A DNA stretch of 64,000 bases from Actinophytocola oryzae (GTDB lineage: Bacteria; Actinomycetota; Actinomycetes; Mycobacteriales; Pseudonocardiaceae), in assembly GCF_004364325.1 (NCBI RefSeq), contig NZ_SOCP01000008.1:396044-460043 (forward strand). The letters run 5' to 3'. A model generated the notes under the pieces. It was not told where the DNA came from, did not search any database, and worked only from the letters and a program-made list of their open reading frames with translations. The translations under genes and the position numbers were made by a program. This document shows, in pieces, positions 19,304 through 30,752 of this stretch. How positions within the stretch are numbered: position 1 is the first letter of the stretch; each line of letters starts with the position of its first letter.

Positions 19304-20232
19304 AGCACCTCCTGACCACCGAGGGCATGACCGCCGAGGCGGCGACGGCGGTGCTCGACACCGCGTCCGAGCTGAAGCACACCCTGCTCGGCAGGGAGGT
19401 CCGCAAGCTGCCGACCCTGCGCGGCCGCACGGTCATCACGATGTTCTACGAGAACTCCACCCGCACCCGCGTCTCCTTCGAGATCGCCGGGAAGTGGATG
19501 AGCGCGGACGTCGTCAACGTCTCGTCGAGCGGGTCGAGCGTCGGCAAGGGGGAGTCGCTGCGCGACACCGCGCTGACCCTCGCCGCGGCGGGTGCCGACT
19601 GCGTGATCATCAGGCACCCGGCCTCGGGCGCCGCGCACCGCCTCGCGGAGTGGCTGGAGGAGTCCGGCACCTCGGTCGTCAACGCGGGCGACGGCATGCA
19701 CGAGCACCCCACGCAGGCCCTCCTCGACGCCGCCACCCTGCGGGAACGCCTCGGCGACCTCGCGGGCAGGCGGATCGCGATCGTCGGGGACGTCCTGCAC
19801 AGCAGGGTCGCGCGCTCGAACGTCCACCTGCTCACCACGCTCGGCGCGCAGGTCGTCCTGGTCGCCCCGCCGACCCTGCTGCCCGCCCACGTCGACCGCT
19901 GGCCCGTCGAGGTGTCCCACACGTTGGACGCCGAGCTGCCGAGCCTCGACGCGGTGATGATGCTGCGTGTCCAGGCCGAACGGATGCACGGCGGGTTCTT
20001 CCCCTCGGCCCGCGAGTACTCGATCGCCTACGGGATGAGCGAGCGCAGGCTGGCCCTGCTGCCCGACCACGCGGTCGTCCTGCACCCGGGTCCGATGCTG
20101 CGGGGCATGGAGATCGCCGCCGCGGTGGCCGACTCGCCCCGCGCCGCGATCACCCAGCAGGTGTCCAACGGCGTGCACGTGCGGATGGCCGTCCTGTACC
20201 ACCTGCTCGCCCACGAGGAAGAGGTCGCGTGA
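19300..20232 (+). CDS. pyrB: aspartate carbamoyltransferase catalytic subunit
   Basis: Joins carbamoyl phosphate and aspartate, committing flux to pyrimidines. The 310-residue protein shows FYENSTRTRVSFE (carbamoyl-phosphate site, about residues 49-61), RHPASGAAHRL (about 104), the catalytic loop GDGMHEHPTQALLDA (about 129) and LHPGPMLRG (about 264). No pyrI is present, as usual for actinobacteria. Both ends overlap neighbours (ATGA with pyrR, GTGA with pyrC). Confidence 0.96.
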   Translation: MKHLLTTEGMTAEAATAVLDTASELKHTLLGREVRKLPTLRGRTVITMFYENSTRTRVSFEIAGKWMSADVVNVSSSGSSVGKGESLRDTALTLAAAGADCVIIRHPASGAAHRLAEWLEESGTSVVNAGDGMHEHPTQALLDAATLRERLGDLAGRRIAIVGDVLHSRVARSNVHLLTTLGAQVVLVAPPTLLPAHVDRWPVEVSHTLDAELPSLDAVMMLRVQAERMHGGFFPSAREYSIAYGMSERRLALLPDHAVVLHPGPMLRGMEIAAAVADSPRAAITQQVSNGVHVRMAVLYHLLAHEEEVA

Positions 20233-21500
20233 AACCCCTGTTGATCAAGGGTGCCCGGCCCTACGGCGAGGAACCGCGCGACCTGCTGCTCCGCGACGGC
20301 CTCATCGCCGAGGGCGCGGTCGACGACGCCGAGGTGATCGAGGCCGACGGCCTGATCGCGCTCCCCGGCTTCGTCGACCTGCACACCCACCTGCGTGAAC
20401 CCGGCCGCGAGGACACCGAGACCATCGCCACCGGCTCGGCAGCCGCCGCCCTCGGCGGGTACACGGCCGTGTTCGCCATGGCCAACACCGACCCGGTCGC
20501 CGACAACGCGGTGATCGTCCAACACGTCGCCCGCCGAGGCCGCGAGGTGGGCCTCGTCGACGTCCACCCGGTGGGCGCGGTCACGGTCGGCCTGAAGGGT
20601 GAGCGGCTGGCCGAGCTGGGCACCATGGCGGCCACCGGCGTCCTGATGTTCTCCGACGACGGCCACTGCGTCGCCGACCCGCTGCTCATGCGGCGCGCGC
20701 TGGAGTACTCGACCGCGCTGGACGTGGTCATCGCCCAGCACGCCGAGGAGCCGCGCCTCACCGAGGGCGCCCAGGCCCACGAGGGCGAGCACGCCGCCCG
20801 CCTCGGCCTCGCGGGCTGGCCGGCCGCGGCGGAGGAGTCGATCATCGCCCGCGACTGCCTGCTGGCCAGGCAGACCGGCGCCCGCCTGCACGTGTGCCAC
20901 GTCTCGACGGCGGGCGCCGCTGAGCTGATCCGGTGGGCCAAGAGCCAGGGCATCACGGTGTCCGCCGAGGTCACCCCGCACCACCTGCTGCTGGACGACG
21001 AGCGCCTGGCGACCTACGACCCGGTCAACAAGGTCAACCCGCCCCTGCGGACGGCCGCCGACGCCAAGGTCCTGCGTGAGGCGCTGGCCGAGGGCGTGCT
21101 GGACTGCGTGGCCACCGACCACGCGCCCCACGCCCAGCAGGACAAGGACTGCGAGTGGTCCGCCGCCCGCCCCGGCATGCTCGGTCTGCAGACGGCGCTG
21201 TCGGTGGTCGTGGCCACCATGGTCGAGCCGGGCCTGCTCGACTGGCGCGGCGTGGCGCGGGTCATGAGCGAGCGCCCGGCCGCGATAGCCGGGCTGACCG
21301 ACCAGGGCCGCCCACTCGAAGCAGGCGAGCCGGCCACGCTCACCCTGGTCGACCCCGCGGCGACGTGGACCGTCCGGGGCGCCCTGCTGGCCAGTATCGC
21401 CGCCAACACCCCGTACGAGGGCATGACGCTGCCCGGCCGGGTGGTCACGACCGTGCTCAACGGCAGGGTCACCGCCCACGAAGGAAAGGTGCTCCAGTGA
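20229..21500 (+). CDS. pyrC: dihydroorotase
   Basis: Cyclises carbamoyl aspartate to dihydroorotate. The 423-residue amidohydrolase begins at GTG within the pyrB stop. Metal ligands are visible as DLHTHLREPGRED (about residues 55-67), later His residues in AQHAEEP and CHVSTAGA, and the last Asp in ATDHAPHA (about residue 299). The carboxylated-Lys position of class I enzymes is not certain by eye. The stop overlaps carA (GTGA). Confidence 0.95.
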   Translation: MKPLLIKGARPYGEEPRDLLLRDGLIAEGAVDDAEVIEADGLIALPGFVDLHTHLREPGREDTETIATGSAAAALGGYTAVFAMANTDPVADNAVIVQHVARRGREVGLVDVHPVGAVTVGLKGERLAELGTMAATGVLMFSDDGHCVADPLLMRRALEYSTALDVVIAQHAEEPRLTEGAQAHEGEHAARLGLAGWPAAAEESIIARDCLLARQTGARLHVCHVSTAGAAELIRWAKSQGITVSAEVTPHHLLLDDERLATYDPVNKVNPPLRTAADAKVLREALAEGVLDCVATDHAPHAQQDKDCEWSAARPGMLGLQTALSVVVATMVEPGLLDWRGVARVMSERPAAIAGLTDQGRPLEAGEPATLTLVDPAATWTVRGALLASIAANTPYEGMTLPGRVVTTVLNGRVTAHEGKVLQ

Positions 21501-22612
21501 CGCAGGCTGCCCTGGTCCTAGAGGACGGCAGGGTCTTCCGCGGCGAGGCGTTCGGTGCGACCGGCGAGACCCTCGGCGAGGTCGTCTTCTGCACCGGCAT
21601 GACCGGCTACCAGGAGACGTTGACCGACCCGTCGTACCACCGCCAGATCGTGGTGGCGACCGCCCCGCAGATCGGCAACACGGGGTGGAACGACGAGGAC
21701 GACGAGTCGAGCCGGGTGTGGGTCGCCGGCTACGTGGTCCGCGACCCGGCCAGGATCCCGTCCAACTGGCGCTCGCGCCGCACCCTCGACGACGCGCTCG
21801 TCGAGCAGGGCGTGGTCGGCATCGCGGGTGTCGACACCCGCACGCTGACCCGCCACATCCGCGAGCGCGGCGCGATGCGCGGAGGTGTTTTCTCCGGCGA
21901 GGCGCTCACCAGCGTCGACGAGATGGTGGAACGGGTGCTTGCGAGCCCCCAGATGGTCGGTGCGGACCTGGCGGGCGAGGTCACGGCCCCTGAGGCCTAT
22001 GTGGTCAAACCAGTCGGTGAAAAGCGGTTCCGGGTCGCGGCGCTGGACGTGGGCATCAAGACGAACACGCCTCGCATGATGTCCGAGCGGGGCATAGAGA
22101 CCCACGTCCTCCCGTCGAACGCCACGGTCGACGACGTCCTGGCCCTCGAACCGGACGGTTTCTTCCTGGCGAACGGCCCCGGTGACCCCGCGACGACCGA
22201 CGGCCCGGTGACGTTGACGAAGGCGGTCCTCGACCAGCGGATCCCGACCTTCGGCATCTGCTTCGGCCACCAGATCCTCGGCCGCGCGCTGGGCCTGTCC
22301 ACGTACAAGCTGCGCTACGGGCACCGGGGCATCAACATCCCGGTCATCGACGTGGCCACCGGCCGGGTCGCGATCACCGCCCAGAACCACGGCTTCGCCA
22401 TCGAGGGCGAGCCCGGCCAGCGCTTCGACACCCCGTACGGCGCGGCGACGATCAGCCACTACTGCCCGAACGACGGCTGCGTCGAGGGTGTGCGGGCCAT
22501 CGACACCCCCGCTTTCTCGGTCCAGTACCACCCGGAGGCGGCGGCCGGCCCCCACGACGCCGCGTCCCTGTTCGACGAGTTCGTCGCCCTGATGAGCGAG
22601 GGGCGGCGATGA
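21497..22612 (+). CDS. carA: carbamoyl-phosphate synthase small (glutaminase) subunit
   Basis: Hydrolyses glutamine and channels ammonia to CarB. The 371-residue protein has the N-terminal CPSase domain (LVLEDGRVFRGEAFG; FCTGMTGYQETLTDPSY) and a class I glutaminase with FGICFGHQILG (nucleophile Cys), LRYGHRGINIPV, ITAQNHGFA and the catalytic His in VQYHPEA. All triad residues are present. Its stop overlaps the start of an unrelated ATPase gene (ATGA) instead of carB. Confidence 0.96.
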   Translation: MTQAALVLEDGRVFRGEAFGATGETLGEVVFCTGMTGYQETLTDPSYHRQIVVATAPQIGNTGWNDEDDESSRVWVAGYVVRDPARIPSNWRSRRTLDDALVEQGVVGIAGVDTRTLTRHIRERGAMRGGVFSGEALTSVDEMVERVLASPQMVGADLAGEVTAPEAYVVKPVGEKRFRVAALDVGIKTNTPRMMSERGIETHVLPSNATVDDVLALEPDGFFLANGPGDPATTDGPVTLTKAVLDQRIPTFGICFGHQILGRALGLSTYKLRYGHRGINIPVIDVATGRVAITAQNHGFAIEGEPGQRFDTPYGAATISHYCPNDGCVEGVRAIDTPAFSVQYHPEAAAGPHDAASLFDEFVALMSEGRR

Positions 22613-23790
22613 GTTCGCCTGACACTCCCCAACTCGGGATCGAGCGGCTTCGCATCCGGAACTACCGCGTGCTCCGGGACGTCACGTTCGAGCCCCTCAC
22701 CTCCATGACTGCGCTGGTGGGAGCCAACGGCACCGGCAAGTCGACGGTGTTCGACGCCCTCCGGTTCCTGCAGCAGGCGGTCAGCGGGGGGCTTGCCGCA
22801 CCATGGGACGAACGCGGCGGCCTCGCCGAGATTCGCAGCCGCGAAGCCGTCGGCCCCGTTGAGATCGAGCTGACCTGCCGGATCGACCTGGAGCGGTTCC
22901 ACTACCGACTGGCGGTGGACGAGGACGAGGGCACGCCGGTCGTGCGAGCGGAAGAGCTGACCTGGGAGGACACCCGCCAGCCTGTCCCCGGCGCTGAGTC
23001 CTTGCTGAGTTTCAACGGAGGTACCGGAACACTGGCCGGTAGTGGTTCCGCAGAGCCTGCCTCCCTATCCAGTCCTGATGTGCTCGCTGTGGCGGTGTTC
23101 GGCCAACTGGACGTTCATCCGCACATTGTCAGGTTCCGGCGGTTCGTCACGCGGTGCCGGCTTTCGAACCTCGACATCGAGCGGATCCGCGCCGGCAACG
23201 GTTCATCACGCAAGACGGCCAGGTTGTCGACGACCGGCGACAACCTGGCGACTGTGGTGCTGCACCTGCGGGAACGCAAGTCAGAAGTGTGGGAACCGGT
23301 CATTCGGGAGCTTCGGCGCTACGTACCAGGCCTGGCGGACGTCGTCCCGGAGCGGCTCGGGGATGGCCGCGACATCGTACGGATCAAGGAAGAGGGCGCC
23401 GACGAGCCGATCCTTCCCGTGAACATCTCCGAAGGGACCTTGAAGCTGCTCGGCTACCTCGTCGCACTGCGCGAGCCCGCGTCGGTCCTGCTGCTGGAGG
23501 AGCCGGAGAACCAGGTTCATCCTCGGCTGCACTACCTCCTCGCGGAGGCCGCACGATCGTCTGCCGAGAGCGGCCAGGTCATCGTCGCGACGCACTCACC
23601 TCGTCTCGTGGACGCGATGCGCCCCGAAGAGGTCTGGGTCCTCTACCGAGCTGAGGACGGCTATGCCCAAGCACAGCGGGCAGCCGACATGCCGAGGCTG
23701 GTCGACATGGTCGAAGCAGGTGGAGCACTCGGGGACCTGTGGACCGAGGGGTACTTCAGCGTCGGTGACCCGTTGACGGGGCGATCGTGA
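22609..23790 (+). CDS. SMC/RecF-like AAA ATPase (AAA_21/OLD type), part of a two-gene module inside carAB
   Basis: A 393-residue ATPase with the ABC-type layout of OLD, RecF and AriA-like proteins. It starts IERLRIRNYRVLRDVTFEPL, with Walker A GANGTGKST (38-46); a central region of about 200 residues may hold a short coiled-coil or dimer insertion. These are followed by the signature NISEGTLKLLG (272-282), Walker B VLLLEEPE (293-300) and the switch His in VATHSPR (326-332). There is no C-terminal Toprim of its own; the next gene supplies a Toprim-like partner. It is coupled to carA (ATGA) and to the next gene (GTGA), and has visibly more A/T in third positions than carA or carB. Inference: sensor/ATPase of a defence or genome-maintenance pair; it plays no part in pyrimidine synthesis that I can see. 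Confidence 0.85.
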   Translation: MSSPDTPQLGIERLRIRNYRVLRDVTFEPLTSMTALVGANGTGKSTVFDALRFLQQAVSGGLAAPWDERGGLAEIRSREAVGPVEIELTCRIDLERFHYRLAVDEDEGTPVVRAEELTWEDTRQPVPGAESLLSFNGGTGTLAGSGSAEPASLSSPDVLAVAVFGQLDVHPHIVRFRRFVTRCRLSNLDIERIRAGNGSSRKTARLSTTGDNLATVVLHLRERKSEVWEPVIRELRRYVPGLADVVPERLGDGRDIVRIKEEGADEPILPVNISEGTLKLLGYLVALREPASVLLLEEPENQVHPRLHYLLAEAARSSAESGQVIVATHSPRLVDAMRPEEVWVLYRAEDGYAQAQRAADMPRLVDMVEAGGALGDLWTEGYFSVGDPLTGRS

Positions 23791-24396
23791 CTGTCACCGG
23801 CCCGGTGCGGCTGGAGGTACTCGTGGAGGAGCCGTCCGCGGAACTCGCGTTGCGGAGCCTGTTGCCACGCATAGTCCCGGAGTGCCCCTTCAAGATCTAC
23901 ATTTTCAACGGCAAGCACGACCTGCTCCGACGACTTCCTCAGCGGCTTCGTGCCTATTCGTCCTACTGGTCGGAAGCGAACCTGCGCGTCGTCGTTCTGC
24001 TGGATCGCGACGGCGACGACTGCGTCCGGCTGAAAGCCGAGTTGGAGCGGATCGCGGTGGCTTCCTCACTGCCCTCCCATGCGGTGATGTTCCGCATCGT
24101 GATCGAGGAGCTCGAGGCGTGGTTCCTCGGCGACGTGCCGGCCCTGTGCCACGCGTATCCCCGGCTGCCCGCCAGCCTGGGGCAGCAGGACGGCTACCGG
24201 GATCCGGACGCGGTCCGAGGGACGTGGGAAGCGCTCGAGCGGGTTCTGCGCAAGCACGGCTACCACCGGAAAGGTCTGGCGAAGTACGTGGCAGCCGGAG
24301 AGGTCGCGCCGCACATGGATGTGGACAACAACCGTTCCAGGAGTTTTCAGGTGTTTCGAGACGGCCTGCGCAGGCTCGTGAAGGAAGGCGGCCGCG

Positions 24397-24410
<14 letters not shown>
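23787..24410 (+). CDS. DUF4276 (Toprim-like) protein, partner of the upstream ATPase
   Basis: A 207-residue protein with an early Glu cluster EVLVEEPSAEL (10-20), a strand plus acidic loop VVVLLDRDGDD (68-78, Asp at 73, 75, 77 and 78) and the DUF4276 hallmark IVIEELEAWFLGD (104-116). These fit the E...DxD plan of Toprim nucleases. In known OLD and PARIS systems an ATPase is paired with such a Toprim or DUF4435 domain, in cis or in trans. The gene begins inside the ATPase stop and runs 14 bases into carB, so the carB ribosome site lies within it. Function is unproven; a nuclease effector held by the ATPase is the leading idea. Confidence 0.8.
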
Positions 24411-27695
<3,285 letters not shown>

Positions 27696-27699
<4 letters not shown>

Positions 27700-28517
27700 G
27701 GGCCCCGTTCGGCGCCAGGGTCACCGAAGCCGTCGCGGCACACGGGCCGCTGTGCGTCGGCATCGACCCGCACGCGTCCCTGCTGGAGCAGTGGGGCCTG
27801 CCCGTCGACGCGACCGGGCTCGAGCGCTTCGCCATGACGTGTGTCGAGGCGCTCGCGGGCGAGGTCGCGGTCGTCAAGCCGCAGTCGGCGTTCTTCGAGG
27901 CACACGGCTCCGCGGGCGTCGCGGTGCTGGAGCGGGTGGTAGCCGGCTTCCGGGACACCGGGACGCTCGTGCTCCTCGACGTGAAGCGTGGCGACATCGG
28001 CTCCACGATGGCCGCCTACGCCCAGGCGTACCTGGGGGAGGGCTCGCCACTGGCGGCCGACGCCGTCACGATCTCGCCGTACCTTGGCTTCGGCTCGCTC
28101 ACCCCGGCGCTCGACCTCGCCGAGCGGACCGGCCGAGGGGTGTTCGTGCTGGCGCTGACGTCCAACAAGGAGGGCCCGCAGGTGCAGCGGGCCCGCGACG
28201 AGAACGGGGTGACCGTCGCGCAGGCGATGGTCGACGAGGCCGCCGCCAGGAACGCGGGCGCGAGCCCGGTCGGCCCGGTCGGCCTCGTCATCGGCGCCAC
28301 GGTCGGCGCGACGGAGCTGGACCTGTCCAAGCTCAACGGGATGATCCTCGCGCCGGGCTTCGGCGCGCAGGGCGCGGGCGTGGCCGACCTGGCGTCGGTC
28401 TTCGGGCCGGTGCGCGAGCGCGTCCTGCCGTCCTCGTCGCGGGACATCCTGCGCCACGGCCCGGACGTGGGGACGCTGCGGTCGGCCGCGCTTCTGGTCA
28501 GGGACTCCGTGAGCTGA
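27696..28517 (+). CDS. pyrF: orotidine-5'-phosphate decarboxylase (type 2)
   Basis: Last step of UMP synthesis. The 273-residue protein is the longer actinobacterial/archaeal-like subfamily: LCVGIDPHASLLEQWG (about residue 18), VKPQSAFFEAHG (substrate Lys) and the catalytic Lys/Asp loop VLLDVKRGDIGSTMAAYA (about residues 91-108). GTG 27696 overlaps the carB stop. No pyrD or pyrE gene is present in the operon. The operon ends here. Confidence 0.95.
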
Positions 28518-29091
28518 CGAATCTCCCGAACTGGATTCCATCTCGGATTTCGATCCGGACGAACTTGCCGGAATCCCGCGTAACGGCAAGGTTTGACTGG
28601 ATTTCATATTTCCGTCGTGGAAAGCGCGTACCCGTCCGCGGCGAGCGACACGCGGCCGATTCCCCCGGCTTTCCCCATGGTCGCGGCACCCGGCCGCCGC
28701 CTCTGTGTCGAAGCCTGGCCGGTGCTGCGGCAGTTGGTCAGGCCACACCGTCCCACCTGGGGGAACTCGCTCCCGCTGGCGCGTTCGTGGCCGCCTGGTC
28801 GCAGCTCCTGCCGGGCGATACGACCCCCGGTGTCGCGCTCGCCTACACCCTCACCAAGATCGTTCTGCCATACCACGTCGAAGCGCTTCGCGCCGCGCGT
28901 GCGGTATGGTCCCGACACACCTGACCCGAAGGTGTTACCGCAGGTCCACGGGTGTTCGCTACTGAGAGTTGATCTATGCTCTCGAGTGCATCACCCACCG
29001 CACTAAGGTGGACCCGCGTTGTCACGACCAGCCGGTCCTCGGTAACGTCGCGACACCGATCCGCAGAAAACCCCACCCCCCGGAGGAAATC
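28518..29091. other. 574-base intergenic region with possible degraded coding remnant and the mIHF promoter
   Basis: No intact gene is visible. On the + strand, about 28750-28924 translates convincingly as a protein C-terminus (ELAPAGAFVAAWSQLLPG, then TLTKIVLPYHVEALRAARAV and a stop). About 28670-28760 reads likewise in a second frame (RRLCVEAWPVLRQLVRPHR). Together these suggest a gene broken by a frameshift; I cannot name the family. Codon composition before 28620 is markedly A/T richer. The final 170 bases before 29092 probably hold the promoter of the mIHF operon. Confidence 0.4.
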
Positions 29092-29409
29092 GTGGCCCTT
29101 CCCCAGCTGACCGAGGAGCAGCGGGCCGCAGCGCTGGAGAAGGCGGCTGCCGCCCGACGCGCCCGAGCTGAGCTCAAGGAGCGCCTGAAGCGAGGTGGCA
29201 CCACCCTCAAGGATGTGCTCGCTCAGGCCGACAAGGACGAGGTCCTGGGCAAGATGAAGGTCACCGCACTGCTCGAGGCCCTGCCGGGCGTCGGCAAGGT
29301 GCGTGCCCAGCAGATCATCGAGCGTCTTGAGATCGCCCCTAGTCGCCGCCTGCGCGGCCTCGGCGACCGCCAGCGCAAGGCGTTGCTCGCCGAATTCAGC
29401 GGCGAGTGA
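29092..29409 (+). CDS. mihF: actinobacterial integration host factor (mIHF)
   Basis: A 105-residue nucleoid protein that bends DNA and is essential or important for chromosome organisation in mycobacteria and Streptomyces. It has a long basic N-terminal helix (AAARRARAELKERLKRGG) and a helix-two-turns-helix domain with LLEALPGVGKVRAQQIIE (about residues 63-80), resembling the lid of ribosomal S13. GGAGGA at 29082-29087 sets the start at GTG 29092. It overlaps gmk; mihF-gmk-rpoZ-coaBC-metK-priA is the conserved order. Confidence 0.95.
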   Translation: MALPQLTEEQRAAALEKAAAARRARAELKERLKRGGTTLKDVLAQADKDEVLGKMKVTALLEALPGVGKVRAQQIIERLEIAPSRRLRGLGDRQRKALLAEFSGE

Positions 29410-30005
29410 CGAGAAATGCGAATCGGAGGGGCCGGCTGGTCGTACTAGCCGGCCCTTCCGGCGTAGGTAAGAGCAGCGTCGTCCACGAGCTGCGGAAGCT
29501 CTACCCGGACCTGTGGTTCAGCGTGTCGGCCACCACGCGGGACCAGCGACCGGGCGAGCTGGACGGGGTGGACTACCGGTTCGTCACGGCCGACGAGTTC
29601 GACCGGATGATCAAGAACGACGACCTGCTCGAGTGGGCCGAGATCCACCGGGGCATCCACCGGTCCGGTACGCCGAGGGCCCCCATCGAGGACCGCCTGG
29701 CCGCCGGTGAGCCCGCCCTGGTCGAGGTCGACCTGCAGGGAGCCCGCAACCTGCGCGAGGCGATGCCCGAGGCCTACCTCGTGTTTCTGTCGCCGCCGAG
29801 CTGGGACGCCCTGGTCGAGCGGCTGGTACAGCGCGGCACCGAGGCGCCGGAGGTCGTGGAGCGTCGCCTGCGGACCGCCAAGGAGGAACTGGCGGCCCAG
29901 TCGGAGTTCGACGCTGTGGTTGTCAACACCGACGTGCGGAGCGCCGCGCGCGACTTGCTAAAGTTGATACTTGACAAGTCCTCTGATCAGCTGGAGAACC
30001 ACTAG
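29406..30005 (+). CDS. gmk: guanylate kinase
   Basis: Phosphorylates GMP to GDP. The 199-residue protein has the P-loop LAGPSGVGKSSVV (about residues 14-26), the GMP-binding TTRDQRPGELDGVDYRFV block, a Glu/Asp in LVEVDLQGARNLR and an Arg-rich lid near residue 150. GTG 29406 lies within the mihF stop (GTGA). The usual YGT of the GMP site is replaced by HRSGTPRAPIE, an RSGTP form also seen in other actinobacterial enzymes. Confidence 0.95.
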   Translation: MTRNANRRGRLVVLAGPSGVGKSSVVHELRKLYPDLWFSVSATTRDQRPGELDGVDYRFVTADEFDRMIKNDDLLEWAEIHRGIHRSGTPRAPIEDRLAAGEPALVEVDLQGARNLREAMPEAYLVFLSPPSWDALVERLVQRGTEAPEVVERRLRTAKEELAAQSEFDAVVVNTDVRSAARDLLKLILDKSSDQLENH

Positions 30006-30295
30006 TGATCACACCCGCCGAGTTGGGCGCACTGGGCGACCCCTCGAGCCAGCAGCTCGAGGGCATCACCAACCCCCCGATCGACGACCTTCTCGACAAG
30101 GTCAGCTCCAAGTACGCCCTGGTGATCTACGCGGCCAAGCGCGCACGGCAGATCAACGACTACTACGCGCAGCTCGGTGAGGGCCTGCTCGAGTACGTCG
30201 GCCCGCTCGTCGAGCCGGGCCCCCGCGAGAAGCCGCTGTCCATCGCGCTCCGCGAGATCCACGCAGGCCTGCTGGAGCACACCGAAGGCGAATGA
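30005..30295 (+). CDS. rpoZ: RNA polymerase omega subunit
   Basis: A 96-residue chaperone-like subunit that wraps the beta' C-terminus. The ITNPPIDDLLDKVSSKYALVIYAAKRARQIN region contains the conserved AxxRAxQI helix. The start GTG shares a base with the gmk stop (TAGTG). Its own stop overlaps ATG 30292, the first of a chain of mini-ORFs leading to coaBC. Confidence 0.95.
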   Translation: MITPAELGALGDPSSQQLEGITNPPIDDLLDKVSSKYALVIYAAKRARQINDYYAQLGEGLLEYVGPLVEPGPREKPLSIALREIHAGLLEHTEGE

Positions 30296-30741
30296 GTGGG
30301 CCGACGCCGGGAATAGGCCTGCGAACGCTGAGCGGAGCGAGGCCATGATCCAGAGCGGGCCGCCGGTGTCTGGACTGACGAGCACGGAGGCCCGGCGAGG
30401 TACGAGCCCTGGGTCTCCGCGCGCAGGAGGGAAGACGCCGGGTACAGGCCTGCGAACGCTGAGCGGAGCGAGGTCATGATCCAGAGCGGGCCGCCGGTGT
30501 CTGGACTGACGAGCACGGAGGCCCGGCGAGGTACGAGCCCTGGGTCTCCGCGCGCAGGAGGGAAGACGCCGGGTACAGGCCTGCGAACGCTGAGCGGAGC
30601 GAGGTCATGATCCAGAGCGGGCCGCCGGTGTCTGGACTGACGAGCACGGAGGCCCGGCGAGGTACGAGCCCTGGGTCTCCGCGCGCAGGAGGGAAGACGC
30701 CGGGTACAGGCCCGCGAACGCTGAGCGGAGCGAGGCCATGA
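30292..30741 (+). other. chain of four stop/start-overlapping mini-ORFs linking rpoZ to coaBC
   Basis: ATG 30292 overlaps the rpoZ stop (ATGA) and opens an 18-codon frame ending at 30348. ATG 30345 overlaps that stop and opens a 44-codon frame ending at 30479; the same 44-codon frame repeats at 30476-30610 and 30607-30741. The last stop overlaps ATG 30738 of coaBC. Every junction is ATGA. A unit of 131 bases (45 codons minus 4 shared bases) is exactly what keeps the chain intact. Predicted peptides end in LRTLSGAR. They may be translated only to carry ribosomes across, as proposed for MIRU elements. Confidence 0.6.
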
Positions 30742-30752
30742 TCCACAGCGGG
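30310..30752 (+). repeat. 131-bp direct tandem repeat, about 3.3 copies
   Basis: A 131-base unit recurs exactly in phase: the landmark ATGATCCA lies at 30345, 30476, 30607 and 30738. Units differ by only a few bases (for example GAGGCC versus GAGGTC). The last, partial unit supplies the untranslated leader, start codon and first codons of coaBC (ATGATCCACAGCGGG). There are no spacers, so it is not CRISPR. The array fills the whole rpoZ-coaBC gap. Copy-number variation between strains would be expected from slippage or unequal recombination. Confidence 0.95.

Noticed and set aside
30310..30752. CRISPR array
   Set aside because: The units are 131 bases, directly adjoining and without variable spacers.
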